Positions 63,879 through 64,000 of a stretch of 64,000 bases of DNA are shown here, in pieces. Origin of the DNA: Rosistilla carotiformis. GTDB lineage: Bacteria; Planctomycetota; Planctomycetia; Pirellulales; Pirellulaceae. A program made the position numbers and the translations under genes. The stretch spans positions 4,875,411-4,939,410 of the forward strand of contig NZ_CP036348.1 of assembly GCF_007753095.1 (NCBI RefSeq), in the 5' to 3' direction. Under the pieces are notes generated by a model. It was not told the DNA's origin. It ran no database searches and saw nothing but the letters and a program-made list of their open reading frames with translations. Each line of letters starts with the position of its first letter. The stretch's first letter is position 1.

Positions 63879-64000
63879 CTACAACGCGGCGCCGGCGGCG
63901 ACCGGTTCGTCTTCGATCATCACATGCGCAGCGATCCGTCGCGAGATACCGATCCGCGTTCCGGCGGACGCCAAAATCAGCGGGTCGCCATTTTGGACGA
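63879..64000 (-). CDS. feoA: FeoA-domain protein (5' end outside window)
   Basis: The last 39 residues of a minus-strand gene enter from the right edge and stop at TAG 63879-63881. They read NGDPLILASAGTRIGISRRI, then AAHVMIEDEPVAAGAAL, the closing SH3-like segment of FeoA (DPL...GTRIGIRR...A). FeoA is the small partner of FeoB; the gap to the FeoB ATG is 123 bp. The gene continues beyond base 64000. Confidence 0.8.
   Translation of the reverse strand, partial: VQNGDPLILASAGTRIGISRRIAAHVMIEDEPVAAGAAL

Overview
The window looks like a chromosomal segment of a planctomycete, most likely order Pirellulales. The evidence is a PSCyt1/PSCyt2/PSD1 protein next to a DUF1501 protein (32006-36073), a small planctomycete-style zinc-ribbon protein, very long single-pass membrane proteins rich in GATCG-type codons, and long intergenic repeat blocks. 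Genus cannot be settled from sequence reading alone. Functional calls rest on motifs and remembered family patterns; no database search was run.

Layout. (1) 1-3846 is an oxidoreductase cluster on the + strand: partial cupin, SDR, secreted alpha/beta hydrolase, cyclophilin-like lipoprotein, SDR, and a truncated aldo/keto reductase. It reads as an acquired block that stops beside tRNA-Pro(CGG). A partial copy of the tRNA 3' end sits at 3899-3917. (2) 4290-7732 is the wreck of a defence island. RhuM, ASCH and type III restriction-subunit fragments are followed by one intact RloC-like AAA/ABC ATPase with a CxxC zinc-hook motif. (3) 7733-9200 is a repeat block with a roughly 445-bp tandem unit. 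(4) 9837-25307 is a secretion or injection locus. VgrG, a beta-helix protein, PAAR, two unknown proteins and a C39-like cysteine peptidase with a zinc ribbon run rightwards. Two giant membrane-anchored paralogues with caspase-like folds (one with a VWA domain, one with a carboxypeptidase-regulatory-like domain) run leftwards from the same 430-bp gap. No sheath, baseplate, Hcp or ClpV genes are in the window.

(5) 25354-43290 is a mixed stretch: SprT-like protein, secreted hypothetical protein, a ketosynthase pair whose first member has lost its catalytic residues, CHAD protein, the PSCyt1/DUF1501 pair, two ParDE-type modules plus an orphan antitoxin, GNAT, a trypsin-like lipoprotein, MBL hydrolase, thiolase and acyl-CoA synthetase. 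(6) 43442-57054 is an acyl-CoA catabolism locus. Acyl-CoA dehydrogenase, enoyl-CoA hydratase, an AtuA-like protein and a carboxyltransferase beta subunit sit with a B12 mutase (large and small subunits). They are joined by a MeaB-type GTPase fused in frame to a PrpD-type 2-methylcitrate dehydratase, and divergently by PrpB and PrpC. The mutase carries Phe65/Gln183, the pair that marks isobutyryl-CoA mutases rather than methylmalonyl-CoA mutases. The locus therefore probably joins a short-chain acyl-CoA isomerisation step to a complete methylcitrate cycle. A five-fold 224-bp tandem array (47848-48925) splits the minus-strand part.

(7) 57203-64000 holds an outer-membrane-like protein, an M3 oligopeptidase, an HDOD protein, FeoB and the end of FeoA.

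The most unusual items are the MeaB-PrpD fusion with its isobutyryl-type mutase, and the VgrG/PAAR/C39 set facing two pseudo-caspase giants. Where genes have several possible starts, the chosen start and the reason are given in each entry.
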